In this document: piece by piece, positions 33,742 to 45,088 of the stretch
How positions within the stretch are numbered: the first letter of the stretch is position 1
Layout of the letters: the number at the start of each line of letters is the position of its first letter
From: Manduca sexta
Lineage: Eukaryota; Arthropoda; Insecta; Lepidoptera; Sphingidae
Length of the DNA stretch: 64,000 bases
Direction of reading: 5' to 3'
Assembly: GCF_014839805.1 (NCBI RefSeq)
Contig: NC_051123.1
Location: 3,268,727 to 3,332,726 of the forward strand
Notes under the pieces: generated by a model
What the model was told of the DNA's origin: nothing
The model's database searches: none
What the model saw: only the letters and a program-made list of their open reading frames with translations
Translations under genes and position numbers: made by a program

Positions 33742-34344
33742 TTTTGATTTCAAAATTAACAAACTGCCAAAGTATGACTAACAGTAAATACATGTTAGGT
33801 TTATTGAAACGCTTTGCTAACACGTGGACATAGTATTGATTATAAAAATAAATAATTCATCTTGTGATTGATTTTATAGATATTTTAAATAGTTGAAAAA
33901 CTTGTTCATATTGTCTTAATTTTGGATACTTTATTAATATTAGGCGAACGCTATATTTTTTAACTGACGTCACCGTCTTTTATAGCAGTAATTTCGACGT
34001 CCATTTCCGAACTGAGTCAGTATACTTACCCTGCCAACGCGCGTCGAATGCAATGCCAAATAATATCGGGTGTCTAAAGCATTCACATTTGACTGACGTG
34101 ACATGACGTGTTGCATCAGAAAGGTATCGGTTTCATACATTTAATATGGTTGTGTGCACATTTCTCATATAAACTATTAATTAAGAGCTCGCTCTCAGCT
34201 ATATCAGCGCTGCTATAACCAAAGTCAGCTATCAAAATCCGTCCCATATTGCGACTTGTTATATCATTTTAGATAATGTTATTAAGGGTTTAAATAAATA
34301 GCTATCTTAAGATGACGACCATTTGACACAGTCTCAGCTGTATT
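33742..34344. other. No gene seen
   Basis: No coding region or repeat was identified. Confidence 0.35.
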
Positions 34345-34489
34345 TCTCTGTTGCGCTGTGTTATGTCGCGTCAGAGGCGATCCTGGTTTGTGTCAGGTTG
34401 GATAAGGTGCTGGAGGCAGCGCATCCACGCGACAATGGGCTGGATTAGTGCGCACGCGCCAGTATTGTGCTGTGACGCGAGCCCAAAGT
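34345..34489 (+). promoter_or_regulatory. CpG-rich patch, possible promoter or 5' leader
   Basis: A GC- and CpG-rich block (for example GTCGCGTCAGAGGCGATCC, GTGCGCACGCGCCAG) in otherwise AT-rich DNA, immediately upstream of an ATGGCGGACGAG start. Such blocks often mark promoters or leaders in insects. There is no independent support. Confidence 0.25.
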
Positions 34490-34604
34490 ATGGCGGACGA
34501 GCTAATCAAATACGTACAATGCAAAACAATTTATGATCAAAAAATATAAACAATAGAAGGATCAAGCTATTAGAACAGCTATTTCGGTGGAGATAGGAGA
34601 TGCT
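34490..34604 (+). pseudogene. Possible MADF-domain-like N-terminus, frame broken
   Basis: An ATG in good context (AAAGTATGGCG) opens a 19-residue peptide, MADELIKYVQCKTIYDQKI, which ends at TAA (34547-34549). The pattern of an acidic start, LI-x-hydrophobic-V, then IYD resembles the beginning of MADF DNA-binding domains. After a run of six A (34538-34543), the frame one base over continues with a plausible MADF-like stretch of basic residues and Leu up to about 34600. MADF proteins occur both as host regulators and as the second protein of PIF/Harbinger transposons. The match is short and read by eye. A chance resemblance is possible. Confidence 0.25.
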
Positions 34605-35243
34605 CTCATCTGAATGGGATCTACTCTTTTTATTTGTTCTTCTGTTCGTGTTGATTACTGGTTGAAATATTTTGACGTAGCTTGTTATAAAGAGTATTTA
34701 TCAAAGGGTAAAACTATATTTTATTTTATATCAGAATATAGACAGACATAAATTAAAACAAAACTTACACTTATAAAATTACCACTAAAAACTTTACTTA
34801 AAATCACGTCGTGTCTTCATTCACTGACGCTATTTTGATAATTTTCTTAGAACAAAGCTTGAGTTCGACTATTTAATTAGAGGTAACAGTTAAGGAGACT
34901 CAAACAATGCGTTGGAACCATTGGTTGGAACTAAGTCTCGCGGTTGGGACAAACGTTGGCGAAGACAAGTTCATCGCTTTGAACAGTTCATTGAAATCGT
35001 TTTCAACAAGAATATTATTTATTTTCAAATACTTAGTTGTTTATGTTTGTCTGTCTATGAAGTCTGCGAATTTCCGAGTCACCTTTGGATGTATTGTATC
35101 TCTTTACATATTCAAAAAGTAGGCAAGTAAGTGGAGAAAATCAACCAACAAACACACATTATGCCTTTATACCTGAAGCGGTAGACAAATGCAACCAGGT
35201 TACACACTTTTCGCCATGTATAAATCTGATACTTCAAACAGAA
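34605..35243. other. No gene supported
   Basis: Two overlapping ORFs of 71-72 codons at 34907-35130 are in different frames of AT-rich DNA and have no recognisable motif. Confidence 0.35.
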
Positions 35244-35436
35244 ATGCTGGTAGTGGGATAAATATTTCCGCCCGGATAACGGCCACCGCACACAATGTGT
35301 AAAAACCATAGTGGCTCACGTAAATGTGTAGCGCATTCAAATAGGCCGACATAATTGTGACAATTAGCGGTAATTATGTCTCGTCGTTCGACACTATCTG
35401 GACCCCATTTACTAGCAAGTACAGTATGGTCAGTTA
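35244..35436 (+). repeat. LepR2 copy, diverged
   Basis: A forward copy with drifted landmarks: TCCGCCCGGATAACGGCCAC, ATAGGCCGACATAATTGTG and GACCCCATTTACTAGCAAG. Confidence 0.7.
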
Positions 35437-36263
35437 CCGCGGTCAATAAAAACAAGACAGTGGCAAGTTCCCAGTCAAGCGGGGTTTTTACCAATTCTTG
35501 CTAATTTCTATTTGCGTTAATGATAAAATTAAGCTATCTAGTGAATCCAATTAGCATCTCTAAATTAGAAATTTTCGCTCAAAAGTAGGCTTGAGTACTC
35601 TTTGGGAAAATATATTTTCTTAATATTATGGCAACGGATTTAGTTGAAGTCTTTAAATTAATAACTATTTACCTGAATTAGTATTACTGAATTCATTATA
35701 TTAAGCTGTAAGTTTAGTAAGTTGGTTATCGTTCTAAATTTGGAGGGGTTCGATTTCAGTGCAGTAAATAAGCTTATACAGGAAATTTGGAAAATATAAG
35801 ACACTTTTCGTTTTCCGTAGATTTTTGCATGAATTTGCGACTGTAGTTTACTTTTCGAGACTCATATTTATTTTCATAAAATTTATCAATAGCATTTAAT
35901 ATATAAAACAATCACAAACAAATTTATCAAAATTTGGAAAATTCTGTCTGTCAAAAAAAAACACATATTTCCTTTTTAAAAGCTCAAAGGTTAATAGAGG
36001 AGCGATGAGCGAAATCGTTAAAGAAAGCTCAACGTAGAAGCCGTTAGCAACGGATTAATTACTCTCTTGGGAGACATTACTATAAAGCAATTTTGGATGA
36101 AGCTCTGATGAATACATTTTAGTTACGAAGGAACGCTGTTTCGTAAAGGAAGGAATTGAAATAAGTGATCTTTTGAAAACGTTCTGATGAGACTGTCAAG
36201 AAAGAAAAGTTAAATGTTAAAGCTTGAATTTTAATACATCTATACATATTATAAAAAACGACT
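35437..36263. other. No gene seen
   Basis: AT-rich, unassigned. Confidence 0.35.
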
Positions 36264-36530
36264 GACTGCCTCGGTGGCGTAGTTGTATTGCATGCCCGGT
36301 ACAATAGCGCTCTGAGGTCCTGGGTTCGAATCCCGGGTCGGGCAAAGTGATATTTGGGTTTTTCTGCTCAGTATCAGCCCGAAGTCAGGAATTTGTGCCC
36401 GATATGGCGATAGGCTCGCCCCCTATCACATCATGGGACGGAACATACTTGGCGAAAAGTGGGTGCCCTAGTTGCGCCTCTGCATACCCCTTCGGGGATA
36501 AAATGCGGGATGTTATGTATGTATGTATTA
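36264..36530 (+). mobile_element. SINE-B copy, full length
   Basis: The tRNA-like head spans 36268-36345: box A-like GTGGCGTAGTTGTATTGC and box B GGTTCGAATCCCGGG. The body holds GTGCCCGATATGGCGATAGG, and the tail runs from CCCCTTCGGGGATAAA (a small hairpin) into a TATG microsatellite. The head still has RNA polymerase III-type boxes. A LepH element follows directly in the tail. Confidence 0.9.
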
Positions 36531-36729
36531 TAAAAAAGTCTTCTTTTTTGTATGTTTGTATGTTATCGATTTTCTCAAAATCTACTGAACTAATTTTTAT
36601 GAAATTTGGTATGGAGATAGATTAAGACCCTGAGAAGGTTATAGGCTTTTTATCCCGAGGAAATATATATCGGGACTTTTAACCCGCAAAACTCCATCAC
36701 GCGGGCGAAGTCGCGAGGAAAAGCTAGTA
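36528..36729 (+). mobile_element. LepH element (CTAG end)
   Basis: A forward copy starting TATTATAAAAAAGTCTTC, with AAATTTGGTATGGAGATAG and ATATATCGGGACTTTTAACC, ending GCGGGCGAAGTCGCGAGG and GCTAGT (CTAG at 36724-36727). It joins the microsatellite tail of the SINE-B. Confidence 0.6.
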
Positions 36730-36779
36730 ATATATATTTTGCCAATTATAGTGCAAAAGATTGTTAAATTCAGATATTT

Positions 36780-36902
36780 CAAACAGGCCGGTATAATTAT
36801 GTCGACTGGCGAAGAGTAGTCATCTCTCATCAGTCTATCTGGACTCTATTCCACTTACTATCAGGTGCAGAGGGATCATTTTGCCGTGGCAGCATAAAAA
36901 AA
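36780..36902 (+). repeat. LepR2 3' half
   Basis: From CAAACAGGCCGGTATAATTA to CTTACTATCAGGTGCAGAG and an A-rich end. The complete 3' terminus of the family is visible here. Confidence 0.75.
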
Positions 36903-38547
36903 AGTAAAGAGTACACAGATTAGATTAAAAATGATTTTTAAATTGATCACATTTAAAGTAAAATACCACAACATCTCTTCACATTCCTTTACATTTTTAT
37001 TATCAAGAAAAGTCTCCATTAGGCCGAAGCCGCAAACAAGACATAGGGCCATAATAAACAAGGGAAAAACAATTGTGACCTCCATAAAAGTGAAAATAAT
37101 GTTCAGCTCTTAATTGTATCATTTATCGTAACGAATATATTTTGTTTGCGTATATTTTGTATGAGATGGGTGCTATGCGGAAGAAATGGCTTCCTGTTTA
37201 GTAGGTGTATCTTATGAACTAGGTGTTGCTACCGGCTTTGCCTACGTGAAAGCCGTTCCTATTACAAAGTCCAATCACTGTAGTGATCCATAGATTCTTC
37301 TGCATAACTCAAGCGGCATCTATTTAAAAACGTAAGGCAAATATTGCCTATGGGAACAAATATCTGATAAAAAGTAGCTTGATTGTTAATCCACGACATT
37401 CTTTACCTGCCTTTCCTGCGTTTATTTTTAACATACATACATTTATACATACATTCTCATTTATAATATTAATAAGAAGTAAAATACGATACTTATTTAT
37501 ATAGATAAAAATCAATGGTCGTATATCCGATTTGCGTTCCGAAACTATTCATCAGATTATGATGAAACTTTGTTAAGGTGTTCTGCGAACGATCGTGAGA
37601 GTTCCTGGTACGAAAAATCTATATATAGACGAATATTTTTATTTGGTTTTCGTGAAATTTTTTCGTAGTGCCAAAAGGATTTTTTTGTGTTTAATAAAAA
37701 AATTTGCACTATCCTTTGATATTATTAAGCTAAATTTCACTTATCATACTTTACATTATAAAGCATAGGCAAAACTAGTAATTTATATATTTTTTTCTCT
37801 AAATTCCAACATCAAACCAATTCGCTAAAAACCAAAATCAAGGACGAGCGGTGTCTCATAAATGTGACCTAGCATTACATGAAGGTTCGGGGACAAAAAC
37901 GTATATAAGGACAGCTCTTCGTATTTTTCTAGAAAGATCCTCTCATCGACTTACGTGATCGCTGATAAAATATTAAAGCAGGCATTTATTTGTACCGAGC
38001 CACGTTTTTCAATAAGTTTCGCGTAATAGACTAGGGGTCGAAGTGTTTCTCGATTTCAAATGAAGTGGGATATATAAATAAATAAATCTAGTTTATATAG
38101 ACTACGTTTATCAGGTAGAAAAAGAACACATTGACATTCTATTAATAAATAAAACCACATAATCGTCTCTACGTTTGTTAAAAACCAAGGCAACTATCAA
38201 CGACAAGCCTCATTGAATTCAATAAGCCTAACAATTTGAATTAACAGCTGAAATAGAATTAAGAGAAAATGTTAAAGGTAGATAAGAAGGCGGTGGGAAT
38301 TTCATATTTCTTTTTATACCAAACGTCTCATACCTTAGAATGGCAAGCATAGTGTATTTCCAAATGAACCGGGGTTCCTGGCTTCAGTTTCCAGAAATAC
38401 ACCGGGATACAATCCGAAAAATAATTTATTTGAATTGAACTTTGTTTTTACTGGTGAAGTTTTGGACTAAGTTTTTAAAGCGACAAAATTATTACACAAC
38501 ATCAGGAATTATTTTGGCGTCTAACTTTTTAATATGAGAAGACCTGG
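36903..38547. other. No gene supported
   Basis: 1.6 kb of AT-rich DNA. Short ORFs on both strands at 36876-37113 overlap each other and lack motifs. Positions 37210-37400 (CCGGCTTTGCCTACGTGAAA) look like a very decayed LepH relative of 11625-11995. Confidence 0.35.
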
Positions 38548-38792
38548 CCTGATGCTGCTAGTGGTACGATATTTGTATAGATAGATAACGACTTTACAAG
38601 GTGTGAAACCCACCATAGTGGCCCAAGAAAGTGTGTTGCGTTCCGGTATCAGTCTGTATACATCCGGCTCTAACAGGCATACCTGTGTCGACTGCCGGGT
38701 AATGATCTCTCGTCAGTCGACATTATATTAGTCCCCACTTCACTTAAAATCAGATGCAGTGAGTTTACTTTTCCGTGCTGTATAAAATATCT
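38548..38792 (+). repeat. LepR2 copy, diverged
   Basis: A forward copy: CAAGGTGTGAAACCCACCAT, TCGACTGCCGGGTAATGAT and CACTTCACTTAAAATCAGAT. Confidence 0.75.
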
Positions 38793-38811
38793 ACCTTTCT
38801 TAAATATGGTG

Positions 38812-39080
38812 GACTGCCTCGGTAGCGTAGTTGTATTGCATGTCCGGTACAATAGCGCTCTGAGGTCCTGGGTTCGAATCCCGGGTCGGGCAAAGTGATA
38901 TGTGGGTTTTTCTGCTCAGTATCAGCCCGGAGTCTGGAATTTGTGCCCGATATGGCGATAGGCTCGCCCCCTATCACATCATGGGAGGGAACATACTTGG
39001 CGAAAAGTGGGTGCCCTAGTTGCGCCTCTGCATACCCCTTCGGGGATAAATGCGTGATGTTATGTATGTATGTATGTATG
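38812..39080 (+). mobile_element. SINE-B copy, full length
   Basis: Very similar to the copy at 36264, with the same head, body and TATG-repeat tail. The two differ at only a few scattered positions by eye, indicating fairly recent spread of this family. The antisense ORFs over it are repeat artefacts. Confidence 0.9.
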
Positions 39081-39948
39081 CTTAAATATGGTTTACTTTT
39101 AAAGCAGAATCTTCTAGTAATTTATGTATTAATGGACGATGGATGCCACCTAATTTGGACCTTATTGCTCAATGACCAGCATATCTAAAAGCACTCTGTT
39201 CACAAAGTGACTAAATTACGACAAATAGGCACAAGACAGACAGATCAATGTCGAAAAATTTAATTAAACACGCCCCAATGCAATCGGAATGTATAAATCC
39301 TATTGGTAAATTAGAAAAGTTATTCCGCAGAGGCTCTTATTTCAGGTGCTTCAGGAATGGAAAGTATGACGAACTTTCTAGATGAAACGAACAGAGTCTC
39401 GGGCTGTATAAAAATTTAATAGAAAGAACATCGGCAACCGGCACACTTTGGTTTTGTGGTGTTTGTAATAGGGTAAGTTCGTTTGATTTATAAAATTTCG
39501 TGGCAGAAACTAGACTTGTAATCGAAGTGTTTCAAAATTAGTGAAATATAAGGAGTTCTACGTTTATATAGTAATTTTGACATTGTGTTTTTAAATTAAA
39601 TTATATACTCGTCTTCACCTTTGCTGACATTGTGCCAAAAATCATCCATTGATAACAAATATTTTCACCAAAAATCCTGGTTTTAGTTTTATTGCATTTT
39701 TTAGTTTAGTACGAATATGGTGTGCGCGGGAATGTATTTCTGACTAAAACTATGTTGTCGCTGCGACGAATTTTCTTCAAGTAGTAATAGCACGAGGGCG
39801 CGTAAAATTAAAATTACTTTTAATTGTTATTTATTTTTTTCGAAATATATTTTTTTATTATACATCTACGGTTCAAGTAACTTATTGTAAAGTATCATTT
39901 AAGTAGATAAGATATGTATTCATTTAGTAACACATAGTCAAAATGACC
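39081..39948. other. No gene seen
   Basis: AT-rich. No repeat was identified apart from the microsatellite end of the SINE-B. Confidence 0.35.
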
Positions 39949-39951
39949 CTG

Positions 39952-40128
39952 GGCCCTTATTCTGTATGATAATGTAAACGCGTAACGCGGCCGTGTCATG
40001 TTATCTTCGAGAAATGTGCGTGGAATGGTATTCTGTAAGCCAAATTTCTATAGTCCTAAACATGATGCGTTGTGTTACGTGCTTGTTACGCACTGTTAAA
40101 ATAACGTGCGGGATAGAGAATAAGGCCC
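39952..40128. mobile_element. 177-bp MITE copy 1, CTG target duplication
   Basis: Starts GGCCCTTATTCTGTATGAT and ends ATAGAGAATAAGGCCC, with imperfect inverted repeats about 13 bp long. CTG flanks it at 39949-39951 and 40129-40131. It has the same length as the copy at 51946-52122, in the opposite orientation, and is nearly identical. A 3-bp duplication with GGGCC-type ends fits PIF/Harbinger. The 67-codon ORF over it is not a gene. Confidence 0.87.
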
Positions 40129-40131
40129 CTG

Positions 40132-40675
40132 TATACCTCTTAGTAATACAGTGTCAAAATGACATACATTTGTTCGCAAATAACCTTGCCAAATAATAAA
40201 CACCTGTCTACCCCTTTGAAAAAAATATAGTGCATGAAGTGGAGGCAATTTATTTGCTCTAGTTCTCCGTCCGGCCGTCATGTCTTCGCGCCGCGTGTTA
40301 AATGTGTTACTTTGTATGTGGGCCATACGTTATACTTGTACATCTGTGGAATAAATCGATAGCACATAACACTAAGCTAACCACCGTATTTAAAACACGA
40401 TCCCGATCTCAATCTTCGATCTCATTCCGAGAATAAACCAATCAAAATAATTCAAGTAAGCATTGAAAGTAAGTAAAAAAACTGTTATAATTGGTAAATT
40501 TTTACGATAGATCGGAAAATACGATTTGGATCGTCTATTGAAAATGACGGTATGCTTTTAGCCAATATTCAAATACCATTTTTTTTTACATCAGACTGTT
40601 ATTTTAATTGTCCATATCTCATAATTATACATGCTAGTAACTTCGTAAAACTACTTTAGTACCATTATAAATAGC
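40132..40675. other. No gene seen
   Basis: No coding region. An antisense ORF from 40096 to 40326 starts in flanking DNA and runs into the MITE. Confidence 0.35.
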
Positions 40676-40735
40676 TCTAGTAGCGCCTCTGCATACCCCA
40701 TCGGGGATAAATGCGTGATGCGTGTGTGAGTACTT
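40676..40735 (+). mobile_element. SINE-B 3' end fragment
   Basis: Only the end remains: GTAGCGCCTCTGCATACCCC, CATCGGGGATAAATGCG and a TG-rich tail. This is a strongly 5'-truncated copy. Confidence 0.7.
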
Positions 40736-40780
40736 AGATATAAAACACGTCAACCTCATGTCCACACAGCGACAATTAGT

Positions 40781-41010
40781 GGTACTGTTGGTAGGTCTCT
40801 TATATGTGAGAGTCCGCCTGTACCACCGCAATCTCTATTTCTGCCGCAAAGCAGCAGTATGCAGTTTTGTTCCGGTTTGAAGGACATTTTAGCCATTGTA
40901 CCTACTGGACATAATAAGACTCAACTTACTCACCATCACGTGAACGGCAAGCTCGTCTTGCCGTTCAAAGCAAATTCAATAAAAATGAAAATAAAAAAAA
41001 ATACCAACTC
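40781..41010 (+). repeat. LepR1 copy with internal deletion
   Basis: The start TGTTGGTAGGTCTCTTATAT and the 3' end (CACCATCACGTGAACGGCAA, AAAGC, A-rich tail) are present. About 90 bp of the interior is missing between GACTCAAC and TTACTCACC. Confidence 0.8.
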
Positions 41011-41357
41011 AGCATAAGCTGTGTAATAAAGTGTCCACAATAAGGATAAAAACAAAAGGTGAACCTTTCCTTATCAATATTGTCGAGCCTCGTCGATGGA
41101 CGAAACCGAATATTATAAAAACACACGGATCGAATAACGAAATTATGTTCATTAAGGCTATAATTATGTTTCGGTGTTTTGTTTCTCTATAATAGGTATT
41201 TTCTGCGGTTTTGGATAAATAACCACGTATGAAACAGATAAAAATATGTAAGAAAATCTATAAGTTGATAGTCGCAGTAATAATTTCGATGTTTTTACTT
41301 CCTGAGGTTAATGTATCATGTTATTAACAAGAGTGAAATTATATGTACATTATACAT

Positions 41358-41576
41358 CTATCTATACAATATACATATTATAAAAAAGTCACCTTTTCTG
41401 TCTGTTTGTGTTATCGATTTTTTCAAAACCTACTGAATGGATTTTCATGAAATTTGGTATGGAGATAGTTTAAGACTCTGGGAAGGTTATAGACTTTCTC
41501 CCAGAAAAATATATAACGGGACTTTTATCCCTATTATAAAATGCTTGACGCGGGCGAAGCCACGAGCAAAAGGTAC
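41358..41576 (+). mobile_element. LepH element
   Basis: TATTATAAAAAAGTCACCTT, GGATTTTCATGAAATTTGG, TATGGAGATAGTTTAAGAC and GCGGGCGAAGCCACGAGC. The final GCTAG is mutated to GGTAC. Confidence 0.6.
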
Positions 41577-41825
41577 TTAAATCTTACCTATCTAGTATTT
41601 AATCAACTTACGTTTCCCTGGTTTCTCTGGTTCATTATGGGACTTGAACAACCTCTTCATTTTTAATGATTTTTTATGTTAACGTGATTTTTTGACATTG
41701 AAAACTACTTATCCGATTTTTTTCACTGGATCCGCTCGTGACCATTAATGCTGAAGTATGAAACGTCGAGAAGGAATATTAAACAAAAATTGCGAAAATA
41801 AAAAGAACGCATTTCCGACATAAAA

Positions 41826-41920
41826 GGCCGGCAAAGCAAATCTATGCTCCCTAATACTGCAGTTGTTGGATCACTTACCATCATGTGAACCGTATGCTCA
41901 TTAGCCCCACAACATAAAAA
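41826..41920 (+). mobile_element. LINE-type 3' tail
   Basis: A forward tail with GCCGGCAAAGCAAATC, CACTTACCATCATGTGAACC, GTATGCTCATTAGCCCC and a poly-A run. It is 5'-truncated and shares its last ~50 bases' logic with LepR1, LepR2 and 32285-32400. Confidence 0.55.
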
Positions 41921-41939
41921 AAACTTTTTAAATAAAAAA

Positions 41940-42350
41940 TTATACCGCCTTCAAAAACCACAAAATAATTTAACATTACCTATATACTGGTCCCTAGTTT
42001 TGGGGTAAAAATTCAACATTGTTTTCGTACATTTGTTCATGTATTTATCTAGTTTAACCAGCAATTTTAATTTTGCTAAAAAAGTATTGTTTGATTTTTT
42101 ATGTTAGTCAAAATCAGCTGACGACATTATAGTTGTCAGCATTTTAAGATTTTTCTGATGTGTCTCCGCCGTCGAGGGACGAACAACAATGAAATTTATA
42201 TGAAACAACACGAAAAGCACCAGCTTTCAAATCAAAAAAGAATCATCAAAATCGGTTCACTCAGTTAAAAGTTCTGAGGTAACAAACAAAAAAAAACAAA
42301 ATTATACAGTCAAATTGAGAACCTCCTTTATTGAAGTCGGCTAAAAAGTA
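41940..42350. mobile_element. Repeat with GAAGTCGG-type ends
   Basis: About 410 bp bounded by TATACCGCCTTCAAAA on the left and TTATTGAAGTCGGCTAAAAA on the right, which are imperfect inverted repeats. The interior has AAAATCGGTTCACTCAGTTA. I recognise the right end as common in Lepidoptera but cannot assign a superfamily, and no duplication is clear. Confidence 0.5.
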
Positions 42351-42847
42351 GTTTTATTTATTTTTTTTTATTTTTAATAGAATGATTACACTTCTGCTCA
42401 CCCCTCTGTACACTCGCGTTAAACTTTATTTACTCAACGTTTCCCATCTTCAATGAATAGGAAATTGTAATACTATTTATCTTTCTCGTCCTTTTTTCTA
42501 AGAACCCAAGGCTCCCACTTTGGGAGACCCTTGACGTTTACTGTTCGGACGTTCGCCTTAGTTTTCCACGATAGATCCTATTTGTATAAGATTTATTTCG
42601 CAGTAAATGTTTAGTATAAAAGATTTATTCGAAATTTGTTTACTAACGTTAAAACCACATGTTTTACTTCAATATTAGACGATATTGGTCGTTGAGAATC
42701 GGGTCCGATTTTGCGACGACTTCCGATACGATTAAACAAGCGTTATATATCGTATTCACTAATATACAAAATCGGAAGGTAGAGAAAATGTTGATAAGGC
42801 TTAAACGGTCTAATTTTGTTATTAAAATTGGAAGCCACTAGTAATTT
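42351..42847. other. No gene seen
   Basis: AT-rich. A 60-codon ORF at 42659 is without motif. Confidence 0.35.
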
Positions 42848-43142
42848 CACTGATGATCTCTCATATTTGAGAGTCCGCCTGGGTAGGTACCACCGCAATG
42901 TCTATTTTTGCCACCAAGCAGCAGTGTGCAGTCACTGCTGTATTTCGGTTTGAAGGACATTGTAGCCAGGGTAACTATTCGACATAATAAGACTTAACAT
43001 CTCATGTCTTAGGACGGCGAACGCAGTGGAATACCTAACAATACTTTATAATTCAAGTGTTTAATGGTGTTTCTACCATCGCGGTCGTATCGCTTACTAT
43101 CAGGCGAATGAAAAGCTCGTCTTAGACATCCCAAAGCAAGTT
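42848..43142 (+). repeat. LepR1 copy
   Basis: A forward copy from CTCTCATATTTGAGAGTCCG to CTTACTATCAGGCGAATG, with a mutated tail (CATCCCAAAGCAAG). Confidence 0.82.
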
Positions 43143-43784
43143 AAATCCCATTTTATCCTAAGGAATTTATATAAACAGAACTCGACAATTTGCAGTGTTG
43201 TCTGGTCCTATTCCGTGACGTCACATATCGATGGAAAGAAAGCGATTTTATCGTCTTTCGAAATATCCAACCTTACACCAGAGGTAAAAAACTATTTCAA
43301 AAATTCATAACTCGTAAATTTGTAAAGATAGCTGTGAATTTGAACATAATGTATTGTATATTTACGCTTGTAATCCTTAAGCGTAGGCACTATTGAACCT
43401 AGGGCTATAGGACTCATTTTATTTACTTCTGTTCATTGACCTTCTGTTCTATTGTTAAAATTTCGTCGTCGTATGAGATATATACTCGAATCCCGATTGA
43501 AGCTATTCACTTTTATTAAGAAAAGTCCAGATATTGTTATTATCCGACAAAGAAAGAAAGAAACATTCGCACAATATACCGGGACACAAACATTTACAAG
43601 GTACAAAAAAAAAACATACATGCATAGAGGATTCGGGCAACGGGCATCCATCATCCATAATGCTGCCGAAAGTGTTCCAGGTCAGCACTATACAAGGATT
43701 TAAATGCAGATCTCATCCGTGTGATCGTCTAAATATTACATTACCGATGTAGTTAATAAAATTAATTTATATGTTGAAGTTTAT
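43143..43784. other. No gene supported
   Basis: Several ORFs of 60-83 codons overlap on both strands between 43190 and 43752. None has a recognisable domain or splice context, and overlap on all frames argues against coding. Confidence 0.35.
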
Positions 43785-43885
43785 TTCATCATCATCATCA
43801 GCCTGTTGCAGTCCATTGCTGCACATAGACCTCTCCCAAGGTACGTCTCAGAGTCTACTGCTTTATGCATCCATTCACAGCCCTC
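43785..43885 (-). mobile_element. RTE-type LINE or SINE tail, reversed
   Basis: On the plus strand it reads TTTCATCATCATCATCAG, then GCAGTCCATTGCTGCACATA and AGACCTCTCCC. Reversed, this is the usual 'GTCCAxTGCTGGACATAGG' block preceded by coding-like sequence and followed by a GAT-repeat tail. It is diverged from the copy at 33480. Confidence 0.65.
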
Positions 43886-44169
43886 TTTTGCAAGTCCTCT
43901 GACCGTGTAATACTAATACTATTACTAAAACTAATTTATTTTTCCCCAAAATATTTTTACATAACAAGTTTTCGGTCCCAGGACACCAAAACTAGGTTAA
44001 ACCTTTATTTCAGGTGACAGTGTTCCTTTACAAGTATAATATTTAAATTATGTGAAAATGTTGCTAGAAAATAAAAAAATGTCTCTAAAGGAATATAGCT
44101 TGCGGATATTTATATTGCTTTCCTGATTACTGGTAGGGTATAGATAAAATATAACACCCTTAGGAATTT

Positions 44170-44328
44170 TTTATACGAGCACAGCGAAGACTCCACTGCA
44201 CCTGATGGTAAGTAGAATGAATCCAATAGAATGTCGACGATTACCCCTCAACAGTCGACACAATAATGCCGGCCTGTTGGAACCATATACACAGGCTGAC
44301 CCTTCAACGTGACACACGTAGTTTTCAG
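44170..44328 (-). repeat. LepR2 copy, partial
   Basis: The reversed 3' half: CACTGCACCTGATGGTAAG, ATTACCCCTCAACAGTCGAC and AATGCCGGCCTGTTGGAAC. It is interrupted by a small deletion and stops within the CGACACACGTA block. Confidence 0.75.
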
Positions 44329-44539
44329 ATTTTCCTTTACATGTGCTACACATTGATTTTTGCCGAATGTCACGATTCTAGGTCAAAGGGAAGTGCCCTA
44401 TCGGTTTTATTTCCCTTGTTACAAAATTTGCGTAAATATGCGACATAAACGATCACATCTTTTGATCGCGTTGACTTATAAGTATGATTTTTTCACAGTT
44501 GAAATAGACCGTAGTACTAAGTATTTGATATAAATTTGA

Positions 44540-44720
44540 ACTTATTAGCTCTACGCATTCCTGAGAACAAGGGTCCCGACAGACAGACGGATGAAAAGCG
44601 ATTCTATAAAAGATCCTTTTGAGGTAAGGGATGCTAAAAACAAGAATTTTTATATAATTGGAGAAAACGTAAACAATCACCGTTGACTAAGTATCGTAAA
44701 CTATATTTGGGACCGTTCAA
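44540..44720 (-). repeat. LepF fragment, reversed
   Basis: CATTCCTGAGAACAAGGGTC, then CCGACAGACAGACGG and AAAGATCCTTTTGAGG are the reverse of the 17428 motif order. Confidence 0.35.
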
Positions 44721-44960
44721 AAGAAAAATATTTTTTTGTTATATTTCTTTGATCATCGAACTAGATTCACAAAAAAAATTCTAAGTACAAAAGTTTTGAA
44801 CAAAAAACGAATTCTACGCGACATTCTTTACGAGGCTTATCAAGAAGTTGGTCCTGGTTTTTGAGTATGTTCTTAAATGAAATTATTAAAGCTTTGTTTT
44901 ATGTATTAGAACAATGTATGATTAACATACGAATACAATTAATTGTAATTACTGACTTAA

Positions 44961-45088
44961 CAAGCAGCGATAGCCTAGTTGGAAGTGGAATGGACTACCG
45001 AGACGAATATCTGCAGGTTCAAAACCCAAGGGCCCACACCTCCAATTTTCTAAAATTAGGTATGAATTTTTTGTAAATTATTAAGTAG
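44961..45088 (+). mobile_element. SINE-A head fragment (copy 13)
   Basis: The tRNA-like head is present (AGCAGCGATAGCCTAGTTGG, GGTTCAAAACCCAAGGG), but the sequence diverges after TGTAAATTATTAAG and the body is absent. A 3'-truncated SINE is unusual for target-primed insertion, so a later deletion is likely. Confidence 0.75.

Noticed and set aside
34907..35130. Two overlapping ORFs of 71-72 codons
   Set aside because: They read the same AT-rich DNA in different frames. At most one could be real and neither has a motif.
36268..36345. Possible tRNA gene
   Set aside because: Box A and box B are present, but this is the head of a SINE-B followed by its body. No proper acceptor stem or 3' end is formed, and the same sequence recurs at 38812 and 50172.
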